Part shown: in pieces, positions 14,601-25,475 of the stretch | Layout: every line of letters starts with the position of its first letter | Numbering within the stretch: position 1 is the stretch's first letter | Origin: Desulfocicer sp963675955 | GTDB lineage: Bacteria > Desulfobacterota > Desulfobacteria > Desulfobacterales > Desulfobacteraceae | Assembly (NCBI GenBank): GCA_963675955.2 | Contig: CAXXVR010000009.1 | Location: forward strand, 1,612,001 to 1,676,000 | Length of the DNA stretch: 64,000 nt | Direction: 5' to 3' | Translations under genes and position numbers: made by a program | Notes under the pieces: generated by a model | What the model saw: only the letters and a program-made list of their open reading frames with translations | Database searches by the model: none | Told to the model about the DNA's origin: nothing

Positions 14601-16250
14601 TTCAAATTAATATTCCATACAGTTCATTCTGAAAGTATTTCGACAATCGATAATTCAATATTTTCTTAATATAAGCATAATTAAAAGGCATATGTCGTTC
14701 CGTTGATTTATTTAAAGCAATGAATTTATTCGGTTGGATTTTCTATTTGCTAATTTTATTATTTCTGAATTTCTCATTTTTCCTATAATTTATTTACCTA
14801 TCCGTTGAAAATTTTAATATTCAATCGCATCAATTTTAAAGTTCTTTTGTGCTAACAGACTTAAATAGAGTTGCATTAAAGATATTCGATCTTGAGGGTC
14901 GTAGTTAACTAAATTTAATACATTCTTTAAAATATCTTTGTATTCTTAAGCAATTATTATTTAATAAAAAATATAAATTAACAATCTTAAGGTATTTTTT
15001 ACTTGAGTATATTTTCAATATTTTTTAATTCTTAGTTAAATTAAACTTTATCCCCACTAAGCACAAAAAATATTAAATTTATTACATAAAAAATATAAAT
15101 AAAAAAATAAAATGAACCGTTTTTGATTGAGTTAACGAACTTAGTCGGTTCCTAGTAGCAGCTCCAAGACAATAATACCAAAGCAATAGGTGTCAACTTT
15201 AACCGGATTGTATTTTGCAGTAGTAGCTGCTTTAGTCCATATATACCATAATTCTGGTGGCAAGTAAAAAGGTGTTCCTCGAATGCCTTTGACAATTTAA
15301 AAATCAATATTCTTACTTAAAGTATCATAGTTGGCGCTTAATTATTTCCCGCTTTTACTTTCACTAAAATCTGCCAAGTAAAAGTTAAATTTCTCTCCTT
15401 TCTAATTAATCAATATATTTGCAAGCTTTAAATCACGATGATAACAATTATTTGCATGCAAATACATTAAGGCCATGCAAATCTAGTTGACTAAATCAAA
15501 TATTTCTTTTATTTCCAGTTTCTTTCCACTTTTCAGATAATTGTCTAAATCTTAGGAACAATCCTCGAAAAAAAGTGCATAATCTTCATAGGGAATTTAT
15601 CCATTAATTCTAATTAATTAATTTTTATACAAAATATAAGAAGAAACTCAATCATCAACTTCTTAATTCCATAATATGGTACAATACCTGGACAATCTTG
15701 TGTTATCTTCTTAATTTTATTCAAAATAATTCCTTCTTGATTTGCTTCATCTTTATTCTTATATATCTTGACTGCCATTTGATAATTCTGCAATTAATAA
15801 CGATAAACTTTTGCATTTATCCCTATTCCAATGCATTCATTAAGAGAAATTTTAGAAAGTTTGTGAATTTCTTATTCAATTTAAGTAGCTGATTAATACA
15901 AAGGACTAACTTACTTTTGTGTGCTATTTGGATTTTGATTTGAATTTAATAATTTGATAAATTTTTTAAAAAAAAGTTTATTAAAAATAATTAGAATTTT
16001 GAATTTAAACACATAAAAAGTAAAAATTAATTAAAAAAACTAAAAAATTTAAATTATTAAAATTTTTTAATTAATAATAATTACTGTAAATATTTTACTA
16101 AAGATTGTCATACCTATTTTTGAAAAAGAAACTTTCCTTTGTTTTAGCTGAAAACAATTAATTTTCTTCCAATTTCCCATTTAAAACAAACTCAATATTT
16201 TAATTTCATCTAGTCTTTGACCTATTTTACGAAAGGTATTATCTAATCAT
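11678..16250 (-). CDS. Protein kinase with coiled coil and C-terminal TLDc domain; 3' part holds a tandem intron-like array
   Basis: Minus-strand gene. The kinase N-lobe has 'IGIGINAKVYR' and 'MAVKIYKN'. The catalytic loop 'HRDLKLANIL' lies near 15430, with 'LADFSE' in place of DFG, then 'GTPFYLPPEL' and a subdomain XI 'YDPQDRISLMQLY'. A Gln/Glu-rich coiled coil follows (about 14.0-14.3 kb). A TLDc domain comes next (about 13.45-14.0 kb): 'TFIIMKS', 'WFGGMAIPPWHS', 'YAIYGQDSYGPYFG'. Several Trp codons are TGA ('EVDDW', 'LSEW'). After 'YGPYFG' comes the 61-nt array (separate entry), then a terminal exon 11678-11911 starting 'SELPNNSQF' and ending in TGA. The start at 16250 is tentative. One frame change near 14.84 kb is unexplained (missed intron or indel). 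DFG to DFS may reduce activity. Function unknown; TLDc proteins are often linked to oxidative stress or V-ATPase. Confidence 0.7.
11912..13448 (-). repeat. Tandem array of 61-nt units: intron-like segments separated by variable 3-nt exons
   Basis: Twenty-four units with a 61-nt period. In minus-strand sense each starts GTAA, runs through 'CAATTTTCATAATTATTC', ends TAG (three units CAG), and is followed by three bases before the next GTAA. The 57-59 nt segment is well conserved, while the triplet takes 11 forms (GGA five times, TTC four, AGA and GCA three each, GAA and TTA twice, TAA, AAC, GAC, ATA and ACA once). GTAA and AG are intact at all 24 boundaries. The first flanking intron (13448-13380) and the last (11977-11912) have the same edges and are 69 and 66 nt. 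All splice phases are 0, so joined triplets keep the frame of both flanking exons. Ordinary minisatellite inside one 1.5-kb intron is the alternative reading. Confidence 0.85.
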
Positions 16251-17014
16251 TCTTTTAATATATAATTAGTGGTTTTTTTAAATTTTAAAAGAAATTGTTA
16301 AGGCCTTTATTACAAAAGATAATAAAATAAATTTTGCATTTGAAATCATAAATTTACACTATTAATTTATACAAATTGGATAAATAATTTTGTATTTCTT
16401 CTCTATTATTTTTTTTTTTTTTTTGCCTAAGGACCGCCTTGGTTCAGACCGTCTTGGTCCAATTCCAAAAACAAACAAAAGACTTTTTCTATTAAATTTT
16501 ATATAGGACCAAGGTAGTCCGGACCTTTCTTATTGATGAAACTGAACTTAAATGAGGACCATTCTATTAAATCAATACATTAAATGTAAAAGTATATTTT
16601 TCTTAATTTAATTTTTTTTTCCTTCCTTTTTGCTTATGTTTAAAATTAAATATTTTTTTTATTAAAATTAAAATTTTGAAGTTTTCAAATTTAAAAATAT
16701 ATATATTTCATTCAAATTTTTTCTTAACTATCAATTAAATATCCTTTATTAGTATTACAATTAGGAAAACCATCAAATTTTTGTTGAGTTTAAAATTTTT
16801 ATCAATTTGATAAAGTGTAGAATGAAATAAGCAATTAAAGCTTAGTAATCATTAGTAATTTATTGAAATTCAAAGTCAAAAATCTGAAAAATTGATAAAA
16901 TAAGAGATTATTCGATAATTTTTAAATATATTTGATAAAATTTATCATTATAATTACGAAATTATTAGTTTGTAAATATAATAAATGTAATTACTAGTCT
17001 GAAATACAAAATAC
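16251..17014. other. Intergenic region with poly-T tract and GC-rich inverted repeat
   Basis: Lies upstream of the kinase-TLDc gene and downstream of the homeodomain gene (both minus). A run of T ends at 16424. The following roughly 100 bases are far richer in G+C than the surroundings and contain the inverted repeat listed separately. The rest is A/T-rich with no convincing exon. Confidence 0.5.
16431..16525. repeat. GC-rich inverted repeat, possible structured RNA or element end
   Basis: CTTGGTCC at 16453-16460 is perfectly inverted as GGACCAAG at 16506-16513, with weaker pairing extending outward about five bases. An extra GGACC stands at 16431-16435 and GGACC again at 16521-16525. The loop is about 45 A/T-rich bases. 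A G+C island in A/T-rich intergenic DNA suggests a structured RNA or the inverted ends of a small element. No family was recognised. Confidence 0.4.
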
Positions 17015-18002
17015 TCAACGAATTCTTTCTTTTTGATCATCTTAATTTCCATTATTAGTCTTTAAGCATTGGAGGAAACTTTCATTCTTGAATTTCCAAT
17101 AATTTAATTGGTTCCTTAGCCCATAAATTTCCCAAATTTACTAATTTAATTACTCAATATAAAATTTGTTTTTCCAAAATTAATTAATATACAACTAATT
17201 TTAATTTTGGATCCACTATTATTGCCGAAGATATGTAAATTGTTCGTCAGAGAAAAGTTTAGGTTGAAAGGATTAGCTTTGAGTTGACTATGAAATAATT
17301 TTATCCTCTTTTTCTTCAGATTTTTCAGGTTAAGCACTGCTTTTTCCTTCTATTATTGTTACCACTTTAGAAGTTAAGGTTTCTTTTATAATAGATTAAG
17401 TTTTGCTTTTGTTTTGATTAGCTTGCTTTGCAATCTTTTTCTTATAAAGAAACATTGCTTTTTTTATTCTTTGATGAGAAAACCAATTTTTTATGTGAGT
17501 CGTTGTTGTATTAAATTTGTTAGCACTAAAATAATAGTTTACAATAAAGATAGAAGTAAATTATACTATTTATGAATGATGTAGTTATCGGGTCTGGGAT
17601 TTTCTTTAAACTCCTTTTACAGTTTCTTTGATTACCTTTTACTAATCCAATGCTTTATATAATTCTATAAAATATCGTTTCACAAAAAAATTGTTGGGAT
17701 TTAACCTTATTTTAGAGTTTACCCTTTAAATAAAATTTTCTTCTTTTTTGTTTGAACCAATTATTGATCTTATCAATTTGCTTATTAAATTTATTTGCAA
17801 TCTCCGATTTTTCTTTCTCAGTGGGGTAATTCGTCTAATCAAAGTTATAAAGCTAATCAATTAAAAAAACCCGTAGAAAAGTTTCATTCAAAACTGCCCA
17901 ATATTTAAATTTTGTATTATCCTAGGCTAACTGAAACATCTGTGCAAAAAAAAAAAGGTATTAATAAAGGAAATAATTATTTAATTGTACTTGATCTTCC
18001 AT
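17015..18002 (-). CDS. Double-homeodomain protein
   Basis: Short protein (roughly 270 residues) with two homeodomain-like segments. The first has 'NYPTEKEKSEIANKFNKQ' followed by recognition helix 'INNWFKQKRRK'. The second has 'KEFKENPRPDNYIIHKYANK' followed by 'IKNWFSHQRIKK'. Both keep the WF..(K/R)R core of helix 3 and the Leu/Phe spacing of helix 1, most like TALE or atypical homeoboxes. The start is an ATG at 18002 followed by a roughly 45-nt intron. Further introns of 41 nt each are needed to join the segments, the second lying inside homeodomain 2. Tryptophans are TGG. The C-terminus is Gln/Asn-rich and ends at TGA 17015-17017. Predicted nuclear DNA-binding protein; target unknown. Confidence 0.8.
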
Positions 18003-18327
18003 CACAAACTGTATTTTTTCTTTTAAAGTTTTACTAAATGAACAATAAATTATATATTAAGCTAAGAGTTTCGAAATTATATATATTTGATTATAGTACT
18101 AAACTATCAGTACTATCTTCACGATTTAATATTTTGTTTTATTATTGTTATTAAAATCAAATCAAAATAAATCTTATATTTAATATCAAAACAATGAACC
18201 TGATTATATTTTATGAAAAAAAATTACCATTTCATATTGAAAAAATTATGGGGGGATATTATAACAAGAAATTAATATTCTTTATTTAAATAATCAAATA
18301 ACAATTTTTTATTTTCAGGGAAAATTA

Positions 18328-18911
18328 ATGAATAATTTCGAAAATCCCAACCCTCAAATTTTTGAACCCAAAACGTTAATGACATTAGAGGAATAAGAAT
18401 AACGAAAAGAGTAAGAAATGGATGAAAATGCTATTGATAAAATTGATGTTTTTGAAGGTTAATAAAAAAGCATTCAAACTTTATTTATTAGTATTTGATT
18501 TACTACGAAATTTAAAAGACCCTGAATATCCTTTAACCTTGGAGGAATTAAACATTATATCAATCGAGAATATTCATATTAAAGATCAGAAAATAAAAGT
18601 ATATATAAAACCTACAATCTCTTGATGCACCCAAGCGAATCTGATTGGTTTAATAGTGAAAGCTAAATTACTAAGATGTTTGCCTTAAAGCTTTCATGTA
18701 AAATAATATGATTTTGTTTAATATATTTTACGAAGATAAGAGTAAAAATAATGGAAAAGTATCATGATTCTGCTGAATCTTTAAATAAATAATTAAATGG
18801 TAGTTCATTATAAAATATTAATTTTTTATTATAGATAAAGAAAGAGTCGAAGCAGCGATGGAAAATGCTAACATAATTAGAATTATAAACCGTTGTAGTA
18901 GGGATTTCTGA
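18328..18911 (+). CDS. CIA2: CIA2/MIP18-family cytosolic Fe-S assembly protein
   Basis: Four exons give about 160 residues matching the MIP18 (DUF59) family over its length: 'VFDLLRNLKDPEYPLTLEEL', 'IKVYIKPTIS', 'CTQANLIGLIVKAKLLRCLP', then 'ESLNKQLNDKERVEAAMEN' and 'RIINRC' before TGA. The reactive Cys of the 'PTI..C' motif is present. Introns: 34 nt (GTTAAT...TTAG) near 18458, about 38 nt near 18696, and 35 nt near 18800. One in-frame TGA precedes the Cys and must be read as Trp, because the strongest conservation continues after it. The family acts with CIA1 and MMS19 to load Fe-S clusters onto nuclear and cytosolic proteins. Confidence 0.93.
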
Positions 18912-18992
18912 TTTATAAAATACATAATTTAATTTTTGTGTAAAAATAAAAAATAATTTTAAATAAACAGATTTATAATAATTTTTTTTTTT

Positions 18993-21900
18993 TCAAAGTT
19001 ATTCATAAAACAATAATTCATATTTCATCAACTTGAGTTATGCAAGGCTAATATTAGGATTATCTTCTTTAAAATTGTCCTTCAGATTTAAAAGGATATC
19101 TAATGTCTATATTGTAAAACTTTACAATAAATTAAAAAAAAAACTTCATCTATTAATTATTATGCAAATAATTTATCCCTCTCTAGAAATATTATTAATG
19201 AAAAATAAATAAGGTATATGCCATAATTAGGACGAAATTTTTGAATAGAACTTAAACGTGGATTAAACATTTAATCAAAATAAAATATGCATTTTATTAA
19301 TTCAAATTATCCTTTCACTTTTTTGACTTGCTCTGAAATTTCAAGAAATACAGCTCGTAGAATTGTTTTAATTTTTACAAGAAATTTATCTTTATATTAC
19401 AAATATTGATCTTGTTACGTTTTTTTGAGATAATCCTAAAGTAAAAAAGTCGTTAAATAATAAAATAAAAATAAAAATTTACAAAAAATTCTTTTGGAAA
19501 TAGATATCGTTCACGTTTCATTGATTCAAAAATTGAATATTTATTAATATTTTCAATAAGAACTTTATATAAGATTAAAAATTAAAATTAAATTATTAAA
19601 GAACTCCATCCACTGAAAGCACCTGGATAAAGGAACAAGATCTTAGGCTTAGTGCAGGCGAATAAAATGTAGCAACTATTTATTTCTATTAAATTCATAA
19701 ATTGTTTGAAAAAAGTACTCAAATGAAATGATTTCCTCATTTATTAGCAAAGGCGTCTCGATTATTGCAACCAGCGCGTTTTTGTTTATTGCTGAAAGAT
19801 TTTTCTAAAAAGATACAATAAAAAAATTGAAAATTATAACTTGTATTTTAATTTTTGTTAATTGATCAGATTTATTAATCTAATTCCCATTTTTTTAGAA
19901 TATTGTATCCTTGAGTTTTTAAAGTTTTGTAGGTGGCGATTAAGAAGCTATTAATGTATTTTTTTTTGCTGAATATTTCATTTAATATTCTTAGTTGACC
20001 TAACGATTATTATTTTATGGATAAAAACGATTTTGATGTTAATTTTAAGTAGATATCGTTTATAATTCATCTTAAAAAATAAAATGTAATATACAAGACA
20101 AAGTTATATTACTTTAAATAGAAAGACTGTGCTAAATTGTTTAATGTATTGCGATGATAGGTGGTAAAAAATTATTTGTTCTAATAAAAATTTTGATTAA
20201 TTGAGATAACTACTTATAAGATTAAATTGATGATGAATCATAACACAATTAAAATTTTTCTTTTAATAATTTTTTAAACAGCGAAATATCAGAAATTATA
20301 CTTGATTTTGCATTAGAAAATGGTTAATAAATTATAATGGATTATTAAGATAAAGATTTCAGAATTTATTTCCCTGTCCCTTCCGTAATTCTATTAGTAA
20401 AAGTTATATTATATCGTAAATAAAAGACTTATAACAAGAATAGATCATTTCAGACAAGTAGGAATAAGGCTCAATATTGATCATGCAATTTTTTTAATTT
20501 TTCAATAAATTGTATAAATAGTATTTATTAATAAAAGTATCCAATCCTTCAATAACATTTATCTTTAAAAAAGCAATTATTAAATAATAAAGTCTAAACC
20601 AATTATTTTCCTTCCTAAAATTGCTCTTAATCTTACTTTGTCATTTTTATTGTCCATTTTAAAACATACTCTCGTTACGCTTTTATAAATATTGATTGCT
20701 TATCAGTATTGGCTGGCTATTCAGCTTCATTACTCACTTGTTCATTTATAATTTAAAAATTAGGGTTATTATTGAATTCTAAATATTAATTCAAATCATA
20801 TAATTAATATGCCCTAAGATGAAGTAATTAACTTTTGAATTAAGATGAAAGAAACCTGATATAAAAGTAATTCCAAATTCTCATAGATTATGCTTTATTG
20901 ATTAAGATGATTGTATTTTAGTTTTTGATTTTTTCTTATTCATCGGATAACTGTCCTTTATTTTCTTTTGCAACTGAAAATTTAATCCAAGGATGAAGTG
21001 AACAAAAACTCCTAAAAATAAAATTTTACTTATTTTATTTAAAAAAATTATTAGTTAACCTGCAAACGCCACCTAACCAAGTATCAATTGACTTATAATG
21101 GAATTTTATATTATAATAAAGATTGGTTGTGAACTTATAACTATCAAAAATCTAGACAACACCACGTTTCATTCTAGCTGCAATACTTTTTTCGCCTGTA
21201 TTGCCTCCTAGAAAAATTTCAACATGCGTTAAATTATGTGCATGGGATTTTCTCTTAAACAAAATTATTAGTTTTTATAATGATATTATTACATTTGTAT
21301 CATAGTATATTCCACTGTAGAAAATTAAATCCCCGGGTTTCATTTCATTTTCTTTTAAACTGTGGGGAAGGGTATCAAATTAATATGCCTTTGCAAATAT
21401 TTTATAAAAAATTAGGAACTTAATTTCAATTTAGCAGTGAAAATCCAAATTCTGCTCGTAGATCATATACAACTTATCTAACAAGTCCACAACAATCCAA
21501 AAACAAAGGAGAATTATAATTAGCATCCTTAAAATAATATATAACCAAATAAATATTTAATTATCAACTTTTGGAGTTAAATATCTACAAATTATTGTTT
21601 ATAAAATCTAAAAATAATTTAACTTTTTTCTATAAGGAGTCCCAATATAATACTTAGCTTAATTGATAAATTTTTATCGTAATTCATTCATTTCTTCTAT
21701 TGTTCTAAATCCAAGATTGATTTTTTTTTTTTTTTTCACGGCAAGTCCTGAAATATTGTCTTCTTCCGGATTAACAACTTATTACTCAATTGAAGATTAT
21801 TTATCTAACTTAATTTCATCTAATTTCTTACTATCTCTTTAACAATCATAAAAACCAGAATTATTTTGAATAAATTTTTTGGCAGACAATCTTAAAGGAA

Positions 21901-22280
21901 CTTATTTATAAATTAATTATTTTTTATCAAGAGTAGAAGTGCTACAATAATCATTTTTACAGTATTGCAAATTGTTCAGATTATTATTAATATTCATATT
22001 CAAAGAAGTTTACAAATTTTTGGGGATCTTTTTTCTTGTTTAATCTAAACTCTTTTATGATTATCTATTCAGATCAAAGCTTGTATCAGGAGAATTATTT
22101 GTTGTCTACGGTTAACCATACTACTACTTGCTGTTATTTAATTTAACTTAATTGATTTAGCTTTATTTAAAAAAAAAATTCAATGAAACTAAATGGATTG
22201 TTAAAGGTATCATTTGTATTAGCACTTTACCTGGAACAGCATCGAATAAGTTAAGGTTTATTTTTTTATGCAGAATCCAT
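18993..22280 (-). CDS. NlpC/P60-like (papain-fold) protein with long uncharacterised C-terminal extension
   Basis: The N-terminal 200 residues are Ser/Asn/Lys-rich. Then comes a compact domain: 'QAKYYIGTPYRKK', 'SPLFLDCCGLVRQVVYDL', 'EMKPGDLIFYSGIYYD', 'HAHNLTHVEIFLGG', 'SIDTWLGGVCRSFC'. The Cys of 'LDCCGLVR' and His of 'THVEIFLGG' fit the NlpC/P60 catalytic pair; a similar domain occurs in many protist proteins, some with tubulin-tyrosine-ligase-like regions. A stretch near 20.65-20.75 kb ('VLKWTIKMTK', 'EGKQLINVIEGLDTF') faintly recalls the TTL-fold lead-in, but no ATP-grasp core was seen. The C-terminal third is helical ('ALVAIIETPLLINEE', 'TLDILLNLKDNFKEDNP') and ends at TGA 18993-18995. 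The start at 22280 assumes a roughly 95-nt first intron. Two adjacent genes cannot be excluded. Confidence 0.55.
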
Positions 22281-22576
22281 GGAATTACGATGCTTTTCTG
22301 AAATTATTATTGTAACTGAGTTTTATAATTTGAAATTGTTAAGAAAATTATAAACTATTAAATTGACTATTGGAATTTTGTATTACAAAGCAAAATTATT
22401 TTTAATCTTTCTTTAAAAGTTAAAAACAAAAAAGGAAAATTTTTCAAAGCTAAATTTAATAGACAATTTTACTTAATTTTTTAAAAATTTTTTGTGAAAA
22501 CTTCTTATTTTATTTGTTTGTTTGAATTTAAATTTTATTTATATCTTAAAACAAAATCTAAATTTAAATTTATTGA

Positions 22577-23371
22577 ATGGAAGCAGAACCTCAGCCTTAG
22601 CTTGGTGCTTCAAAATAATTTTTATTTGATACATACAAGTTCTCTTTGGATACAATAATCAAGTCAGTCACATTCTCAGAAGATCCAAAAACGTAATCTC
22701 AAATGGCGACTATCATATTAAAAACAACAATTTATCATCCATAAGGTGGTGGTTAGCCTGCCGATAAAGGCTATTTTATTTTTGAGAAGAATCCTGATAC
22801 TAAAATTCAAATTGAATCAGCTTCTGTCGATAAAGACACTGACGAGCTTTTCCATATCATTAAAAAGCCAGATTTTGAACTATTAATTGGAGACAATGTT
22901 AAACTAGAAATCGATCCTGAGTGGAGAAAATTAAACGCACGTAACCACACTTCAGGCCATTTGATCGATCTAGTGATGAGGGAATATGAACCAACATGGG
23001 GACCAGGAAAGGGCTATCATTTTCCAGATGCACCTTATGTAGAATACATTTTACCAAGTGCAATTGACGCTAGTAAGACCGAATAAGTAAAAGATATCTT
23101 AAATAAAGATTGCAATGATTTAATAGCAAATTTACCGGAGGAAGATAAAGTGATAACAAAAGTTGTTGATTTTGATGAAGCTAGCAAAGTGGTTAAAGTT
23201 CCTGAGTTTTTAAAGGGAAAGGAATTGCGACTTGTAAAAATTAATGAAAAAGATTGGTGGGGATTATGCGGAGGCACTCATGTCAAACACATAAGAGAAA
23301 TTGGAAAGTTAATTATTACCAAAGTTCAAAAAAAAGGCAAAAGAGCAAGAGTATAATATAATGTCGCTTGA
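22577..23371 (+). CDS. Freestanding alanyl-tRNA editing protein (AlaX)
   Basis: A single exon of 264 residues. It carries the AlaRS editing-domain signatures: 'HPQGGGQPADKG' (about residue 55), the zinc-binding 'NHTSGH' (about 120) and 'CGGTHV' (about 232). No synthetase catalytic or tRNA-recognition domain is present, so this is a stand-alone trans-editing enzyme that hydrolyses mischarged Ser- or Gly-tRNA(Ala). All four Trp are TGG. It ends at TGA, only 45 bp from the convergent MDR gene's stop. The absence of introns is unusual for this window. Confidence 0.95.
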
Positions 23372-23416
23372 AAGCGAAATTAAATCAAATTTTAAAATAT
23401 TTACACTATTTACAAT

Positions 23417-24542
23417 TCATAATTTTGAAAAAGAGAGGCGTGGTTTATTTAGTGTTAGATCTAGTATCACTTTGCCTTTTGACATATTTTTTTTGTAAAA
23501 TTTAATTGCGTTATTGACTTCTTCAAGCGGGTAGATTGCTTAGACTTAAACTGAAAAGATCTCTTGATCAAGCAATCTTAATTCATACGCTATTTTCAAT
23601 AATTAGAGAAAGTTTTTGCTTTTCAATTTTTCTGTAGTCCTTAAACATAATAAATAAGTAAAATAAAAATTAGCTTACCAAAACCCTTCCAATATTTTTT
23701 TTTAAAAAATAAATTAAGCTGCATTAATTTAACAATCTTTAAGAGATAATTGTCCATAACAAAAACATATTGAATTCTTTGGCATCAATGCCAAAATTCT
23801 CCCTTGTAAGCTTCCCGCAACAGCGTCTAACAAACAATTTGGCTCAAATTTTTCAATATAATTATTTAATTATTTTTCCCAATCATCATTATCAGTACTT
23901 ACAAAGTATTACCCAGGAAGAGATTCAACTTATTCCTCCTTATGTACTATATTTATTACCTAAATTCCCTTTTTTCCAAAATAACGTTAAATTATTTTCC
24001 CTACAGCGCTTGATGCTGCTGTTGAAATTACAGCTTTCGCTTTCCTTTTTTTACATTCTTCATAGAGTAAGATAGCTGTAACCGGATTTACAAACTAAGT
24101 ACAAGTCTAAAGGAAGTTTGACTTTTATGGCTGGATTAATACAGAATTAATATCAGCAATTATATATTCCGCTCATGATCCATTTATCTTCGATTTTGCC
24201 ATAAATGATACATGATGACTAAATTACTTTTAATTTTTAATATTTGTACCCTAAATACAATTTAGTCATTAATCCAGGTCCTCCCTTTACTACTACTCCT
24301 GATCCTTCTAGACCAATTGTTGTTGGTGGTGTGCGTGAATTTTAATACTTCCCTTTTAGAGAAGCATTATCTATTTTAATTAAAATATAATGAAGGGAAT
24401 TACCTGCTGGATTTATCGGGCATGCATATACTTTAATTAACAATTCATTTTATTAAGGATCTGGCACAAGAATTTCTTTCACAATTGGTTCCATTTTATA
24501 ATTTTCAATTATCACAGCTTTCATTGTTTTGGGTACTTCCAT
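23417..24542 (-). CDS. MDR-superfamily (zinc-less quinone/enoyl reductase-like) oxidoreductase
   Basis: The N-terminus 'MKAVIIENY' and 'NELLIKVYACPINPAD' is the typical GroES-like opening. It continues with 'TIGLEGSGVVV', 'PVTAILLYEECKKRKAKAVI' followed by 'STAASSAVGK' of the Rossmann fold, 'LLDAVAGSLQGRIL', and the closing 'LEEVNNAIKFYKKNMSKGKV'. No catalytic-zinc ligands are evident, pointing to quinone oxidoreductase or trans-2-enoyl-CoA reductase-like members. Several 30-50 nt introns must be removed (first at about 24411-24380). The start codon lies 73 bp from the divergent cis-prenyltransferase start, so the two may share a promoter. Substrate unknown. Confidence 0.85.
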
Positions 24543-24615
24543 CAATTAATTTTTCAATTAAAAACAAACACTTTAAAATTTTTTTAATTTTATTGTCAAT
24601 AATAATTTGATTAAT
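24543..24615. promoter_or_regulatory. Short shared promoter between divergent MDR and cis-prenyltransferase genes
   Basis: Only 73 bp separate the two divergent start codons, so whatever drives both genes must lie here or inside them. The sequence is nearly all A/T with no recognised motif. Confidence 0.35.
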
Positions 24616-25392
24616 ATGGAAAAAAAATCCACTTATTTATCATTCTGGGAAAAAATTGCTATCAAGATCCTTCGTACAGGCCATATTCCAGAACACATAG
24701 CTTTCATTATGGATGGCAATAGGCGTTATGCTAAAAGCCTGAAACAATAGACTAAATTCGGACATTAGTAAGGCCTTGAAAGCCTAAAACATTGTTTAGA
24801 ATGGTGTTTAGAACTTGGTGTTAAAGAAGTCACAACATTCGCTTTTAGTATAGAGAATTTTTCAAGGAGCAAGGAAGAAGTTAACTGTTTAATGTAACTC
24901 GCTAAGGATGGGTTAGAATAAATTTCAAGAGAGAATGAGTTTTTACAGTACAATTCGATTAAAGTTTAAATACGAGGAAATTTACCTTTACTCCCAGAAG
25001 ATGTTCATAAGTCAATGCTAGAAGTGATGTCACGTACACAATCTAACACAAAACTTCTCCTTAATATTTGCTTTTCATATAGTGGGAATCATGAGCTTTT
25101 AGCAGCCATTAACCAACCAAGTGAAAATTACACAATAAAAGAATTTCTAAGCAAACTTGAAGTCAAAACAATGCCAGATGTGATGGTTAGAACTTCAGGG
25201 GTGCGAAGACTCAGCAATTTTTTGATCTTTTAAAGCACAAGTTCAGAACTTGAGTTTATTGATGAATTTTGGCCAGCATTAGGGATGCGGAGCTTTTTAA
25301 GGATGATTTTAGAGTACTAAAGAAATGAAAAAGAGCTGAAATCTTTGAGAAAAGTATTGAATTTAAAAGATTAAAAAATCGAATAATTATGA
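24616..25392 (+). CDS. cis-prenyltransferase (dehydrodolichyl/undecaprenyl diphosphate synthase)
   Basis: An intron-free frame of 258 residues. It contains 'PEHIAFIMDGNRRYAK' (catalytic Asp and Asn-Arg-Arg), 'GHQQGLESLKHCLEWCLELG', 'TTFAFSIENFSRSKEEV', and the C-terminal 'MPDVMVRTSGVRRLSNF'. The enzyme condenses isopentenyl diphosphates onto farnesyl diphosphate to make dolichol precursors for glycosylation at the ER. The last motif is normally RTSGE.RLSNF or RTGGE.R(I/L)SNF; here the Glu position is Val. All Trp are TGG. TGA ends the gene at 25390-25392. Confidence 0.93.
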
Positions 25393-25475
25393 ATTCCTAT
25401 ATTACTGTACATAATAAATATATTAAAATAGAAAGAATAATATATAAAAAAATTATTATTATTATTAGCAGTCAC

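Noticed and set aside
18620..18640. TGA in CIA2 as a premature stop making a pseudogene
   Set aside because: The conserved half of the domain continues directly after it and the splice structure stays intact, so TGA is read as Trp.
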